The translations under genes were made by a program, and so were the position numbers. From an uncultured Burkholderiales bacterium (GTDB lineage: Bacteria; Pseudomonadota; Gammaproteobacteria; Burkholderiales; Eutrophovitaceae), in the NCBI GenBank assembly GCA_951812315.1, contig CATOSA010000018.1, positions 1 to 44,174 on the forward strand: a stretch of DNA of 44,174 nucleotides, written 5' to 3'. Numbering within the stretch: the stretch's first letter is position 1; every line of letters begins with the position of its first letter. Shown piece by piece: positions 9,787-18,992 of this stretch. The notes under the pieces were generated by a model that was not told the origin of the DNA, searched no databases, and saw nothing but the letters and a program-made list of their open reading frames with translations.

Positions 9787-10278
9787 ATGACTGCGCGCTT
9801 GCGAGACTTTTTTCGGACGCTCGTGTTGTTCGAACTGATCAAGGGATTGATGCTGACTGGCCGGTATTTTTTTGCGCCCAAGACTACGGTGAGCTTTCCC
9901 GAGGAAAAAACGCCACAAAGCCCGCGCTTCAGGGGCTTGCACGCATTGCGACGATACCCAAATGGCGAAGAGCGTTGCATTGCCTGCAAACTCTGCGAGG
10001 CGGTATGTCCGGCACTGGCGATTACGATCGAATCGGAAAAGCGTGACGACGGTACGCGGCGAACGACCCGCTACGACATTGATCTCACCAAATGCATTTT
10101 CTGCGGATTCTGCGAGGAGTCGTGTCCGGTAGATTCGATTGTCGAGACCCGCATTCTTGAATATCACGGCGAACGCAGGGGAGATTTGTTGTATACCAAG
10201 GAAATGTTGCTTGCAGTCGGCGATCGTCACGAGGGTGAAATCGCCAAAGATCGCGAGCAGGATGCGCAGTACCGGTGA
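9787..10278 (+). CDS. nuoI: NADH-quinone oxidoreductase subunit I
   Basis: TYKY-type ferredoxin subunit carrying clusters N6a and N6b between NuoG and NuoB. Two CxxCxxCxxxCP motifs are present, [12 protein letters not shown] and [12 protein letters not shown]. The N-terminal amphipathic segment and the conserved [13 protein letters not shown] stretch are also seen. At 163 residues it is intact. The ATG at 9787 follows a weak AGGA-type site (AGTGAGGACATCAAG). The spacing to nuoH (166 bp) and to nuoJ (103 bp) is large for this operon, and both gaps contain short repeats. Confidence 0.97.
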   Translation: MTARLRDFFRTLVLFELIKGLMLTGRYFFAPKTTVSFPEEKTPQSPRFRGLHALRRYPNGEERCIACKLCEAVCPALAITIESEKRDDGTRRTTRYDIDLTKCIFCGFCEESCPVDSIVETRILEYHGERRGDLLYTKEMLLAVGDRHEGEIAKDREQDAQYR

Positions 10279-10293
10279 ACAGTACCGATGAAC
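10268..10293. repeat. Two-copy 13-bp tandem repeat spanning the nuoI stop
   Basis: AGTACCGGTGAAC (10268-10280) is followed directly by AGTACCGATGAAC (10281-10293), 12 of 13 identical. The first copy contains the nuoI stop codon (TGA 10276-10278). This matches the pattern at the nuoH stop, where the repeat unit also starts inside the end of the gene. Confidence 0.75.
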
Positions 10294-10381
10294 TGCAACC
10301 TGTTCCGGTCGATGAATACCGATTGTCTTGTTTCGGACTGTGCGGACACCCCGTCAGTTCCTTCAGCCTGCCGATAGCCGA

Positions 10382-11002
10382 ATGAATTTCGAGGCCAGCG
10401 TCTTCTATTTCTTTTCAGCCATCCTGGTGATTGCTGCGCTGCGAGTTATAACCGCGCGTAATCCGGTGCACTCGGCGCTATTTCTGGTGCTCGCATTCTT
10501 TACCGCCGCGGCGTTGTGGTTGCTGCTTGAAGCCGAATTTCTCGCGATCGTGTTGGTGCTGGTCTACGTCGGGGCTGTGATGGTTTTGTTCTTGTTCGTC
10601 ATCATGATGCTGGATCTCAATCTCGAAAAATTGCGCGAGGGCTACTGGGATTATCTGTTGCCTTCATTGATTGTGGCGGGTGTAATGGTGGTCGAAATGG
10701 CGGTCATACTTGGCGGGCGCTATTTCGGTTTGGCTGCGATGCCGCATCCCCCTGCGGCTGGGGCCGACTACAGCAATACCAAAGCGTTGGGTCGCCTGTT
10801 GTATACCGAATACGTTTACGCGTTTGAAATTGCCGCCGTCATCCTGCTGGTTGCGATTGTCGCAGCGATAGCGCTGACCTTGCGCAGCCAGAAGAAGAAC
10901 AAGTATCAGGCGGCATACAAACAAATCGCTGTCCGGCGATCAGATCGTGTAAGACTGGTTTCAATGCCGGGCGAGGAACGTGACAGAGGAGACGCGCCAT
11001 GA
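10382..11002 (+). CDS. nuoJ: NADH-quinone oxidoreductase subunit J
   Basis: Five-helix membrane subunit of the proton-pumping arm. ATG 10382 gives [20 protein letters not shown], matching the family. An upstream in-frame start at 10328 would add 18 unconserved residues and is rejected. The conserved helix-3 segment [20 protein letters not shown] is present. The C-terminus is long and basic. The stop overlaps the nuoK start as ATGA (10999-11002). Confidence 0.96.
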   Translation: MNFEASVFYFFSAILVIAALRVITARNPVHSALFLVLAFFTAAALWLLLEAEFLAIVLVLVYVGAVMVLFLFVIMMLDLNLEKLREGYWDYLLPSLIVAGVMVVEMAVILGGRYFGLAAMPHPPAAGADYSNTKALGRLLYTEYVYAFEIAAVILLVAIVAAIALTLRSQKKNKYQAAYKQIAVRRSDRVRLVSMPGEERDRGDAP

Positions 11003-11304
11003 TCTCACTGTCCCACTACCTGATACTGGGCGCGATTCTGTTCTCGATCGGTATCGTAGGCATTTTCCTGAATCGCAAGAACGTCATTATTGTATTGATG
11101 GCGATCGAAGTCATGTTACTTGCGGTCAATATGAATTTCATCGCGTTCTCTCACTTCCTTCAGGATATTGCCGGTCAGATTTTTGTGTTTTTCATTCTCA
11201 CGGTCGCTGCAGCGGAATCTGCTATCGGTCTAGCGATCCTGGTCGTGTTGTTTCGCAACATCCAGTCCATCAATGTCGACGATCTCGATCAACTGAAGGG
11301 ATGA
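10999..11304 (+). CDS. nuoK: NADH-quinone oxidoreductase subunit K
   Basis: Three-helix antiporter-like subunit related to MrpC. At 101 residues it has the normal family length. The two membrane glutamates important for proton transfer are visible in [13 protein letters not shown] and [11 protein letters not shown]. The GAGGAGACG upstream of ATG 10999 is a good ribosome binding site. The gene overlaps nuoJ by 4 bp and is followed by nuoL after 10 bp. Confidence 0.97.
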   Translation: MISLSHYLILGAILFSIGIVGIFLNRKNVIIVLMAIEVMLLAVNMNFIAFSHFLQDIAGQIFVFFILTVAAAESAIGLAILVVLFRNIQSINVDDLDQLKG

Positions 11305-11314
11305 TGCGGCGCGT

Positions 11315-13318
11315 ATGCAAATGATGACTGTTTATCTTGTGGCGGCGCTGGCGCCGCTCGCTGGTGCCCTTATCGCCGGCCTGTTCGGGCACTTGACTGG
11401 CCGAACAGGCGCACACCGGATCACCATTGCCGGCGTTGCATTGTCGACCGTCGCGTCAGCCGCGGTGTTCCTTGACGTCATGGATGGCAACCTTTTCAAT
11501 GGAACGGTCTACACTTGGGCGACGAGTGCAGGCATCACGTTCGAGATCGGTTTTCTGATCGACCAGCTCTCGGCAACAATGATGCTCGTGGTGAGCTTTG
11601 CTTCCCTGATGGTGCATATCTACACCATCGGCTACATGATTGACGATCCGGGTTATCAGCGATTTTTCAGCTATATCTCGGCGTTCACTTTTGCAATGCT
11701 GATGCTGGTAATGAGCAACAACTTTCTTCAGCTGTTTTTCGGTTGGGAAGCGGTTGGTCTTATGTCGTATCTCCTGATCGGTTTCTGGTACACGCGCCCG
11801 ACCGCGATCTATGCAAACCTCAAGGCGTTCCTCGTCAATCGCGTGGGCGATTTCGGATTCATACTCGGTATCGCGCTCGTGCTGGCGTATTTCGGCACAC
11901 TCGACTATGCCAGTGTGTTTGCCGCTGCGCCCGGCAAGAGCGGCGACCTGGTTGGCACTGCGTTTGGCGTGCACTGGCCGCTACTGACTGCGATCTGTAT
12001 CTGTCTGTTTGTCGGTGCAATGGGCAAGTCTGCCCAGTTTCCGCTGCATGTCTGGTTGCCTGATTCCATGGAAGGCCCGACACCGATTTCGGCCTTGATT
12101 CACGCGGCGACGATGGTGACGGCAGGCATCTTTATGGTTGCCCGCATGTCGCCGTTATTTGAACTTTCCGAGACCGCGCTTTCAACCATACTGATCATCG
12201 GCGCGATCACTGCGCTGTTTATGGGGTTGCTGGCGATTGTGCAGACCGACATCAAGCGGGTCATCGCGTATTCGACGCTGTCACAGCTCGGTTATATGAC
12301 GGTTGCGCTTGGCGCCTCGGCGTACTCGGCTGCGATTTTCCATTTGATGACGCACGCGTTCTTCAAGGCCTTGCTTTTCCTTGCGGCCGGTTCGGTGATC
12401 ATCGGCATGCACCACGACCAGGATATGCGCAATATGGGTGGACTGCGCCGGCGCATGCCGATTACCTGGGCTGTCTTCCTGATCGGCTCACTCGCATTGA
12501 TCGGCTTTCCGTTCTTCTCCGGGTTTTACTCCAAAGAAAGCATTATCGAGGCGGTGCATTTGTCACGCATCCCTGGTGCTGGATTGGCGTATGTAGCCGT
12601 CACGCTCGGAGTTTTAATCACGGCTCTTTACACCTTCCGCATGTATTTTCTGGTGTTCGAGGGTGAGCCGAGGTACTCGAAGCCAGCCCGCAACGCAAAC
12701 CATTCTGCAGAAGAGGCGCACGGCGAGCATGTGGGCGCGGGCGAACCGCATGAGTCGCCGGCGGTCGTGTGGTGGCCGCTGGTTGCACTGGCAGTTCCCT
12801 CTGTCGTGATTGGTGCAATTGCAGTCGCGCCGATGCTGTTCGGTGGATTCTTTGGCGACAGCGTGCGCGTATTGGCCGAGCACGACGTGGTGGCGCAACT
12901 GGCAGAGCGCTTCCATGGCTGGCTGGCGATGGGTCTGCATGGATTCCTTACGTTGCCGGTCTGGATTGCAATTACCGGCGTGGTAATGGCCTGGTTTTTT
13001 TATCTGCGACGACCGGACATTGCGGCGAGGATTCGGGACCGTTTGCAGCCGTTGCATACCTTGCTTGATCAGAAGTATTTTATGGATCGTTTCAACGACT
13101 GGTTCTTCGCCGGCGGTGCGCGTTTCGTCGGCCGCGGCTTGTGGCGCATCGGAGACACGACGGTCATCGACGGCGTGATTGTCAATGGTTCGGCAAGACT
13201 CGTGGGCTGGTTTGCATCTGTGGTGCGCAAATTCCAGTCCGGCTTCGTTTATCACTACGCATTTACGATGATCATCGGCCTTTTTGTGCTGATGACCTGG
13301 TGGTTCTTGCGAATATGA
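11315..13318 (+). CDS. nuoL: NADH-quinone oxidoreductase subunit L
   Basis: Largest antiporter-like membrane subunit, 667 residues, at the distal end of the membrane arm. The Mrp/antiporter core is seen in NNFLQLFFGWEAVGLMSYLL (conserved Glu), GAMGKSAQFPLHVWLPDSME (conserved Lys and the broken helix) and ALIHAATMVTAGIF. A long C-terminal extension with a further helix ends in FVLMTWWFLRI. A His/Glu-rich hydrophilic loop (NHSAEEAHGEHVGAGEPHE) sits at about residues 463-481. The frame is intact. Three possible ATG starts lie at 11315, 11321 and 11324; the first is given. Confidence 0.97.
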   Translation: MQMMTVYLVAALAPLAGALIAGLFGHLTGRTGAHRITIAGVALSTVASAAVFLDVMDGNLFNGTVYTWATSAGITFEIGFLIDQLSATMMLVVSFASLMVHIYTIGYMIDDPGYQRFFSYISAFTFAMLMLVMSNNFLQLFFGWEAVGLMSYLLIGFWYTRPTAIYANLKAFLVNRVGDFGFILGIALVLAYFGTLDYASVFAAAPGKSGDLVGTAFGVHWPLLTAICICLFVGAMGKSAQFPLHVWLPDSMEGPTPISALIHAATMVTAGIFMVARMSPLFELSETALSTILIIGAITALFMGLLAIVQTDIKRVIAYSTLSQLGYMTVALGASAYSAAIFHLMTHAFFKALLFLAAGSVIIGMHHDQDMRNMGGLRRRMPITWAVFLIGSLALIGFPFFSGFYSKESIIEAVHLSRIPGAGLAYVAVTLGVLITALYTFRMYFLVFEGEPRYSKPARNANHSAEEAHGEHVGAGEPHESPAVVWWPLVALAVPSVVIGAIAVAPMLFGGFFGDSVRVLAEHDVVAQLAERFHGWLAMGLHGFLTLPVWIAITGVVMAWFFYLRRPDIAARIRDRLQPLHTLLDQKYFMDRFNDWFFAGGARFVGRGLWRIGDTTVIDGVIVNGSARLVGWFASVVRKFQSGFVYHYAFTMIIGLFVLMTWWFLRI

Positions 13319-13337
13319 GGCGCGCGACGCAATAAGC

Positions 13338-14819
13338 ATGTTCGGATTTTCGCCCCTCTCGACAGTGATCTGGTTGCCAATGCTGGCGGCTGTCGCCGTG
13401 CTGCTGACCGGAAGCGACAAGAACGCGGCGCTTGCACGGTGGATTGCGCTGGCGGGATCAGTTGCCGGCTTTCTGGTGGCGTTGCCACTGTGGACTGGAT
13501 TCGACCGGTTTATGGCGGGTATGCAGTTTGTGGAGCTCGCGCCCTGGGTGGAAACACTCAATATCAATTACTACCTTGGAATAGACGGCATTTCACTGCT
13601 GTTGATCCTGCTCAATTGCTTTACAACCGTACTGGTAGTGATTGCTGGATGGCAGGTGATTCAGGTTCGTGTCTCGCAGTACATGGCGGCGTTTCTTCTT
13701 CTTTCCGGCATGATGAACGGCGTGTTCAGCGCCCTTGATGCCGCACTGTTCTACGTCTTTTTCGAAGCCACGTTGATTCCGATGTTCGTCATCATCGGAA
13801 TCTGGGGTGGCTCAAATCGCGTTTATGCGGCAATCAAGTTCTTTCTTTATACACTGGCAGGCTCACTGCTGACGCTTGTCGCTATCATCTATCTTTACAA
13901 CGCGTCTGGCGGAAGTTTTTCCCTGCTTGACTGGTATGCACTGCCGATTCCCTTCGCGGCGCAAGCACTTGTGTTTGTCGCGTTCTTTGCAGCGTTTGCG
14001 GTAAAAGTACCGATGTGGCCAGTACATACCTGGCTTCCTGATGCACATGTCGAAGCGCCGACCGGTGGGTCGGTGGTACTTGCGGCCATCATGCTCAAGC
14101 TGGGTGCTTACGGATTCATACGCCTGTCACTGCCCATCGTCCCCGATGCCAGTCAATATCTGGCACCGGTGGTGATTGGATTGTCGCTGGCGGCAGTCGT
14201 GTACATCGGGTTGGTTGCACTGGTGCAGACCGATATGAAAAAGCTCATTGCGTACTCGTCTATCTCGCACATGGGATTTGTGACGCTGGGGATATTTATC
14301 TTCGATGCGCATGGGCTGCAAGGCGCGGTGATTCAGATGGTGTCGCACGGATTCGTATCCGGCGCCCTGTTCCTGTGTGTCGGCGTGCTCTACGACCGAA
14401 TGCACTCGCGTTCGATTTCAGACTATGGCGGGGTCGCAAACAGGATGCCGGTGTTTGCTGCGTTCTTCATGCTGTTTGCGATGGCAAATGCCGGTTTGCC
14501 CGGCACCAGCGGATTCGTCGGCGAGTTCCTGGTCATCATTGGTGCGATGAACGTTAACTTCTGGTACGCGCTTGCCGCTGCAACAACGTTAATTTTTGGT
14601 GCCGCTTACACACTCTGGATGTACAAGCGGGTCGTTTTCGGCGCTGTCGCCAATGACCGGGTCGCCGCATTGAAAGATATTGGCAAGCGCGAAATACTGG
14701 TTCTTGGGTTGGTCGCCATTGCGGTCCTGCTCATCGGCGTATATCCACTGCCGCTGACGGAGGTGCTGAATGTTTCGGTGGGCAGTCTTCTTGAACACGT
14801 TGCAGTTTCCAAACTGTGA
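13338..14819 (+). CDS. nuoM: NADH-quinone oxidoreductase subunit M
   Basis: Antiporter-like proton-pumping subunit, 493 residues, about 14 helices. Conserved segments are FYVFFEATLIPMFVIIGIWG (helix 5 Glu), FAVKVPMWPVHTWLPDAHVE (helix 7/8 Lys) and QTDMKKLIAYSSISHMGFV. The frame is intact. It lies 19 bp after nuoL and 38 bp before nuoN. Confidence 0.97.
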   Translation: MFGFSPLSTVIWLPMLAAVAVLLTGSDKNAALARWIALAGSVAGFLVALPLWTGFDRFMAGMQFVELAPWVETLNINYYLGIDGISLLLILLNCFTTVLVVIAGWQVIQVRVSQYMAAFLLLSGMMNGVFSALDAALFYVFFEATLIPMFVIIGIWGGSNRVYAAIKFFLYTLAGSLLTLVAIIYLYNASGGSFSLLDWYALPIPFAAQALVFVAFFAAFAVKVPMWPVHTWLPDAHVEAPTGGSVVLAAIMLKLGAYGFIRLSLPIVPDASQYLAPVVIGLSLAAVVYIGLVALVQTDMKKLIAYSSISHMGFVTLGIFIFDAHGLQGAVIQMVSHGFVSGALFLCVGVLYDRMHSRSISDYGGVANRMPVFAAFFMLFAMANAGLPGTSGFVGEFLVIIGAMNVNFWYALAAATTLIFGAAYTLWMYKRVVFGAVANDRVAALKDIGKREILVLGLVAIAVLLIGVYPLPLTEVLNVSVGSLLEHVAVSKL

Positions 14820-14857
14820 TCCGGGCAGGTACGGGCTAGGCGTGGAGAAAGGATAGG

Positions 14858-16318
14858 ATGGAATTCTCGATCACTGATTTGATGCCGGCCGCAGCAGACA
14901 TATTTCTGCTATGCGCGGTGTCAGTCATTCTGATCATTGATCTGTTTGTCTCGGATCAACGCAAGATTGTGACTTATGGGTTGACTCAGGCGGCGTTGTT
15001 GATCACCGCGATAATTGCGGCAAGGTCCATAGGCACTGAACCGGTTTCCGCTTTCAGTGGAATGTTTGTCGGCGACGCACTCGGTTACTTCCTCAAGACG
15101 GGTGTTTGCTTGACCGTGATGGTAGGACTCGCGTATTCGCGCGCTTATCTGGCGCCGCGTGGCATGTATCGTGGAGAATATTTTGTACTGGCGATGCTGG
15201 CTGTGCTGGGCATGATGGTCATGATCTCCGCCAATCATTTTCTTGTGCTTTATCTCGGGGTGGAGCTGTTGGGATTGAGCCTGTATTCGATGGTTGCCCT
15301 GGCGAGGGACTCGGCGCGCAGTACAGAGGGTGCGATGAAATATTTCGTCCTGGGTGCATTGGCATCCGGAATGCTGTTATACGGAATGTCGATGATCTAT
15401 GGTGCCACCGGTTCGCTGGGAATACCCGAGATTGCCGACGCCGTTCAGCAAGGCAACGCAAACTCCACCATTCTGAAATTCGGTCTGGTATTCGTGGTTG
15501 CCGGAATCGGATTCAAGTTCGGCGCTGCACCTTTTCACATGTGGGTTCCGGACGTCTACCACGGCGCGCCTACTGCGGTCACTCTGCTCATCGGTACTGC
15601 GCCGAAACTGGCCGCGTTCGCGTTCGCCATGCGCTTGCTGGTAGAAGCACTGGGGGCCGAGCAACTCGTTGTCGAATGGCGCCAGATGCTGGTGTTGCTG
15701 TCAGTCGCGTCTCTGGTCATTGGCAATGTTGCTGCGATTGCGCAAACCAATCTGAAACGCATGCTGGCCTATTCAACGATATCGCACATGGGTTTTCTGC
15801 TGCTGGGCGTGTTGTCGGGGACGCTCGAAGGCTATGGTGCGGCAATGTTCTACGTTTGCGTCTATGTGTTGATGGGACTTGGCGCCTTCGGAATGATCCT
15901 GCTCATGTCGCGTGATGGATTCGAAGCAGAAGAGCTCGACGATCTGAAAGGCCTCAACCAGAGAAATCCCTGGTATGCATTCGTAATGCTTCTGATCATG
16001 TTCTCAATGGCCGGCGTGCCGCCGACCATCGGATTCTGGGCCAAGCTGTATGTGCTGCAAGCGGTTGTCTCCATCGGCTATGTCTGGCTCGCGGTTGTCG
16101 CCGCTGCCTTCTCGTTGATTGGCGCCTTTTACTACCTGCGAGTTGTCAAGCTGATGTACTTTGATGAGCCGCAGCGTGATGAACGGATCGAACCCGGTTT
16201 TGACTGTCGGGTTTTAATGTCTGCGAACGGTCTTGCGGTGCTTGCGCTGGGAATGATGCCAGGTCTTCTGCTCGCTGTTTGCGTGAGCGCAATTCATTTG
16301 TCGGTCCGTCTTCCCTGA
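14858..16318 (+). CDS. nuoN: NADH-quinone oxidoreductase subunit N
   Basis: Third antiporter-like subunit, 486 residues. Characteristic segments are [20 protein letters not shown] (helix 5 Glu), [20 protein letters not shown] (helix 7 Lys) and [31 protein letters not shown] ribosome binding site precedes ATG 14858. The stop TGA overlaps the ATG of the NUDIX gene (TGATG), so that gene is likely translated with the operon. Confidence 0.97.
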   Translation: MEFSITDLMPAAADIFLLCAVSVILIIDLFVSDQRKIVTYGLTQAALLITAIIAARSIGTEPVSAFSGMFVGDALGYFLKTGVCLTVMVGLAYSRAYLAPRGMYRGEYFVLAMLAVLGMMVMISANHFLVLYLGVELLGLSLYSMVALARDSARSTEGAMKYFVLGALASGMLLYGMSMIYGATGSLGIPEIADAVQQGNANSTILKFGLVFVVAGIGFKFGAAPFHMWVPDVYHGAPTAVTLLIGTAPKLAAFAFAMRLLVEALGAEQLVVEWRQMLVLLSVASLVIGNVAAIAQTNLKRMLAYSTISHMGFLLLGVLSGTLEGYGAAMFYVCVYVLMGLGAFGMILLMSRDGFEAEELDDLKGLNQRNPWYAFVMLLIMFSMAGVPPTIGFWAKLYVLQAVVSIGYVWLAVVAAAFSLIGAFYYLRVVKLMYFDEPQRDERIEPGFDCRVLMSANGLAVLALGMMPGLLLAVCVSAIHLSVRLP

Positions 16319-16866
16319 TGAGCAACGATTTCACCGAAACAAAAAAGAGTTCAAAACTGGTTTATGCGGGCAAGATGCTCCGCGTGCATGAAGACCTGGT
16401 GAGCTTGCCGGACGACAAGACGGCACAGCGAGAGTACGTTGTTCATCCGGGAGCGGCTGTGATTTTGCCATGGTTTGACGACGACTCGATTTTGCTGGAA
16501 CGCCAGTATCGCTATCCAGTAGGCGCGCACTGTTACGAGTTACCGGCGGGAAAATTTGATCCGGGCGAAACGTCTCTGGAAACAGCGAAGCGCGAACTAC
16601 TGGAAGAGACTGGCTACGTTGCCAACGAGTGGACGCTGCTTTACTCGACCCTGCCTTGTGTCGGCTACGCCGACGAGCGCATTGAGGCTTTTCTCGCGCG
16701 CGACCTCAGTTTTAAAGGGGCGTCTCTTGACGAAGGGGAATTCCTGGAAACCCTGCGCCTGCCGCTGGTCGAAGCGCTCGAGTGGGTTCGCGACGGCAAG
16801 ATTGTTGACTCGAAATCGATGCTTGGCCTGTTATGGGCCGAACGGATGTTGGTCGCAGGCCGATAG
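16318..16866 (+). CDS. NUDIX hydrolase, ADP-ribose pyrophosphatase type
   Basis: The 182-residue protein contains a complete Nudix box at about residues 78-100: G-x5-E-x7-RELLEE-x-G, read as GKFDPGE, TSLETAK and RELLEETGY. The upstream segments AAVILPWFDDDSILLERQYR and YELPAG resemble ADP-ribose pyrophosphatases, which hydrolyse ADP-ribose to AMP and ribose 5-phosphate. Exact substrate cannot be read from sequence. ATG 16318 overlaps the nuoN stop and is preferred over an upstream in-frame start at 16279. A NUDIX gene just after nuoN is a known arrangement in betaproteobacteria and some gammaproteobacteria. A weak inverted repeat (ATAGCC 16863-16868 / GGCTAT 16885-16890) lies at its end in the convergent gap before the GGDEF-EAL gene. 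Confidence 0.92.
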   Translation: MSNDFTETKKSSKLVYAGKMLRVHEDLVSLPDDKTAQREYVVHPGAAVILPWFDDDSILLERQYRYPVGAHCYELPAGKFDPGETSLETAKRELLEETGYVANEWTLLYSTLPCVGYADERIEAFLARDLSFKGASLDEGEFLETLRLPLVEALEWVRDGKIVDSKSMLGLLWAERMLVAGR

Positions 16867-16987
16867 CCCGCTTTTCAAATCTTCGGCTATTGAACTCAGT
16901 GCCGTCGCCAGCGTAGTACGCTGCGCTGGTAGATCGTCACCTCAACTACCGGTCCGGCGCCTCAACGACGACCGGGCGTGCGAAGTG

Positions 16988-18992
16988 TCAGGCGTTCAGA
17001 GCGTGCAGCGCATTGCCATCAGGGACGATGAATGGCTTCGGATGGGCGATATGATTGCCTTGGGCAAAGTCGACGCCCAACGGGCCGAGCAGCTCGAGTA
17101 CTTCAGGCGTTTCGACCCATTGCGCTATCACGTGCTTGTTCAACCCTTTGGCGACGTCACACAGCGAGCGTACGAACAGCCGGCTTGCTTCATCTGACGC
17201 AAGTTCGCGTACAAAGCTTCCGTCGACCTTCAGGTAATCGACGTCGAATCGCTTGAGATAATAGAAAGAGCTGAACCCCGCTCCGAAGTTGTCGAGCGCG
17301 CAACTACAGCCAGATTCGCGCAATCGGCCGATCAATTGCTGCGTCGTTTCGATATTGGACATTGCCGCATTTTCGGTAATCTCGAATACCAGTGCACCCA
17401 GGTTAACCGAGGCATTGGACAGTAACGTGTCAAGGCGTTGAATCCAGTGCGGGTCTGAAATGCTTGTGACAGACAGATTCACAAAGTACTGCCTGTCCTC
17501 TCCCGGCAATTTTTGGGCAGCAGCCAGAAATTCCAGCGTTTTCTCGACTACGCGCAAATCTATTTCCTGCGCAAGGCCGAGCGATTCGGAAACCGGGATG
17601 AATTTTTCCGGCATTATCAGCTCACCGTTTCGGCCGATGATGCGCGCGAAAAGTTCTTCGGGCTGAACATCCGAGTCTGTCAGGCAAGTCGCTGGTTGCG
17701 AATAAATCGCCAGACGGTTCTCATCCAGCGCGCCGCGAATCTCGCGTGTCCAGTGCAAGCGTCGATGCGTCTTTCGAATCTCGTCCGAACTGGCATCGTG
17801 CGTGACATAGCGATTTCGTCCGTCGGATTTCGCCTGGTACATTGCAATGTCGACGTTGCTGAGCAAGGTCGCGAAATCATTTCCCTGGAACGGATACGTC
17901 GCAATCCCGATAGACGCAGTCAATGGTGAAAAATTGCCCCCGACTGACACTTGCGGCGTGAACCGGCGCAGTGCGTTCAGCGTTTGTTCGGCCAGTGTTT
18001 GCGCATCATTTCTGAGTGCATCGGGCAGATGAATGGCAAATTCATCGCCGCCGAGCCGATAGACTGCAGCATCGCTTTCCGCGATCAGGTCGCCAAGGAC
18101 GCTGCCGACGGAAACGAGTATTCGATCGCCCGCTCGATGGCCATGGCGGTCATTGATGAACTTGAAATTGTCGAGATCGAGTTGAAGTATCGCGCCCTTC
18201 TCTCCGTCGTCAATCGCTGTTTCCAGGTCGCGCTGTAAACTGACCCGATTCGGCAATCCGGTAAGCGAATCGTGCGTGGCAAGATACTCAACCTGCAAAG
18301 CTGCTTTGTGCTGTTCGGTCACGTTGCGGGCGGTGCCCCGCAATCCGACGATTTTTTCGCCGTCGTAGGACGCCCGCGCGTTGATCCCGACCCAGCGATC
18401 CGAGCCGTCGGACGCCACAAGATGCGTCAGATAGTCCTTGATCTCTCCGTGCTTGCGCAAGGTTGACAGAAAGCGTCGATTGGGAAATGTGTGACGGGCG
18501 GGCTTCGAAGTCAAAAAAACATCTTCCAACGAGCGCTGACGGCGGCAGTTCAAAAATATCGTGACTGCCGTTGTTTACGTAGGTAAATCGGCCGACAGCA
18601 TCAGTCGTCCATATCAGGTCGTGCGACGTTTCAACCAGGTCGCGGTACCTTGACTCGCTCTCGACAAGCAACTGGATGATGCGGCGTTTTTCCTTGATGT
18701 CCTGGAGCGCGCGCGCAAGCGCATCGTCCTGAGAACCACCCTGTTGATTGCCCGGGTCGGCGTTCCCGGCAAGACCATTAACGATCTCTTTAGAATAGCG
18801 GCGATGGCCGCCCTCAGTTCTTCTTGCAACCAGTACGCCCTGCGCATCCCAACGCCTTAGCTTCTGTTCAGGGAGGCCCAGCTTGGCGGCGGCCTCGTGA
18901 ATAGTGTACTCAAGCGGGTCGAGCGCCAGCGATCTTCTTCGTGAACGTTTGCGCCTGTCCTGCCGGCGTTCGTCATCTGGAATGGAACTCAT
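16988..18992 (-). CDS. HTH(MerR-like)-PAS-GGDEF-EAL protein, putative DSF/c-di-GMP regulator, one frameshift
   Basis: Coupled by TGATG to the upstream rpfF-like gene. Read from ATG 18992, it has a basic N-terminus, then a MerR/excisionase-like helix-turn-helix at about residues 29-75 (IHEAAAKLGLPEQKLRRWDA, then RRTEGGHRRYS), a PAS domain from about residue 114, an intact GGDEF domain (LTGLPNR ... YRLGGDEFAIHLP) and a C-terminal EAL-type domain. The EAL domain keeps EEL, VNLS, FEITE, KVDGSF and AQG. It has DNFG for DDFG and AQWVE for AEGVE, so phosphodiesterase activity is doubtful. No RxxD inhibitory site is evident before GGDEF. The frame breaks between about 18482 and 18520. One extra base there, in the A7 tract at 18513-18519 or the GGG at 18482-18484, explains it and leaves 667 residues. 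Burkholderia RpfR (PAS-GGDEF-EAL) sits beside RpfF in the same way but lacks this DNA-binding domain. Confidence 0.88.

Noticed and set aside
12614..13567. 317-residue antisense frame opposite nuoL/nuoM
   Set aside because: Low-complexity, His/Arg-rich shadow of two certain genes, with no recognisable motif or ribosome site.
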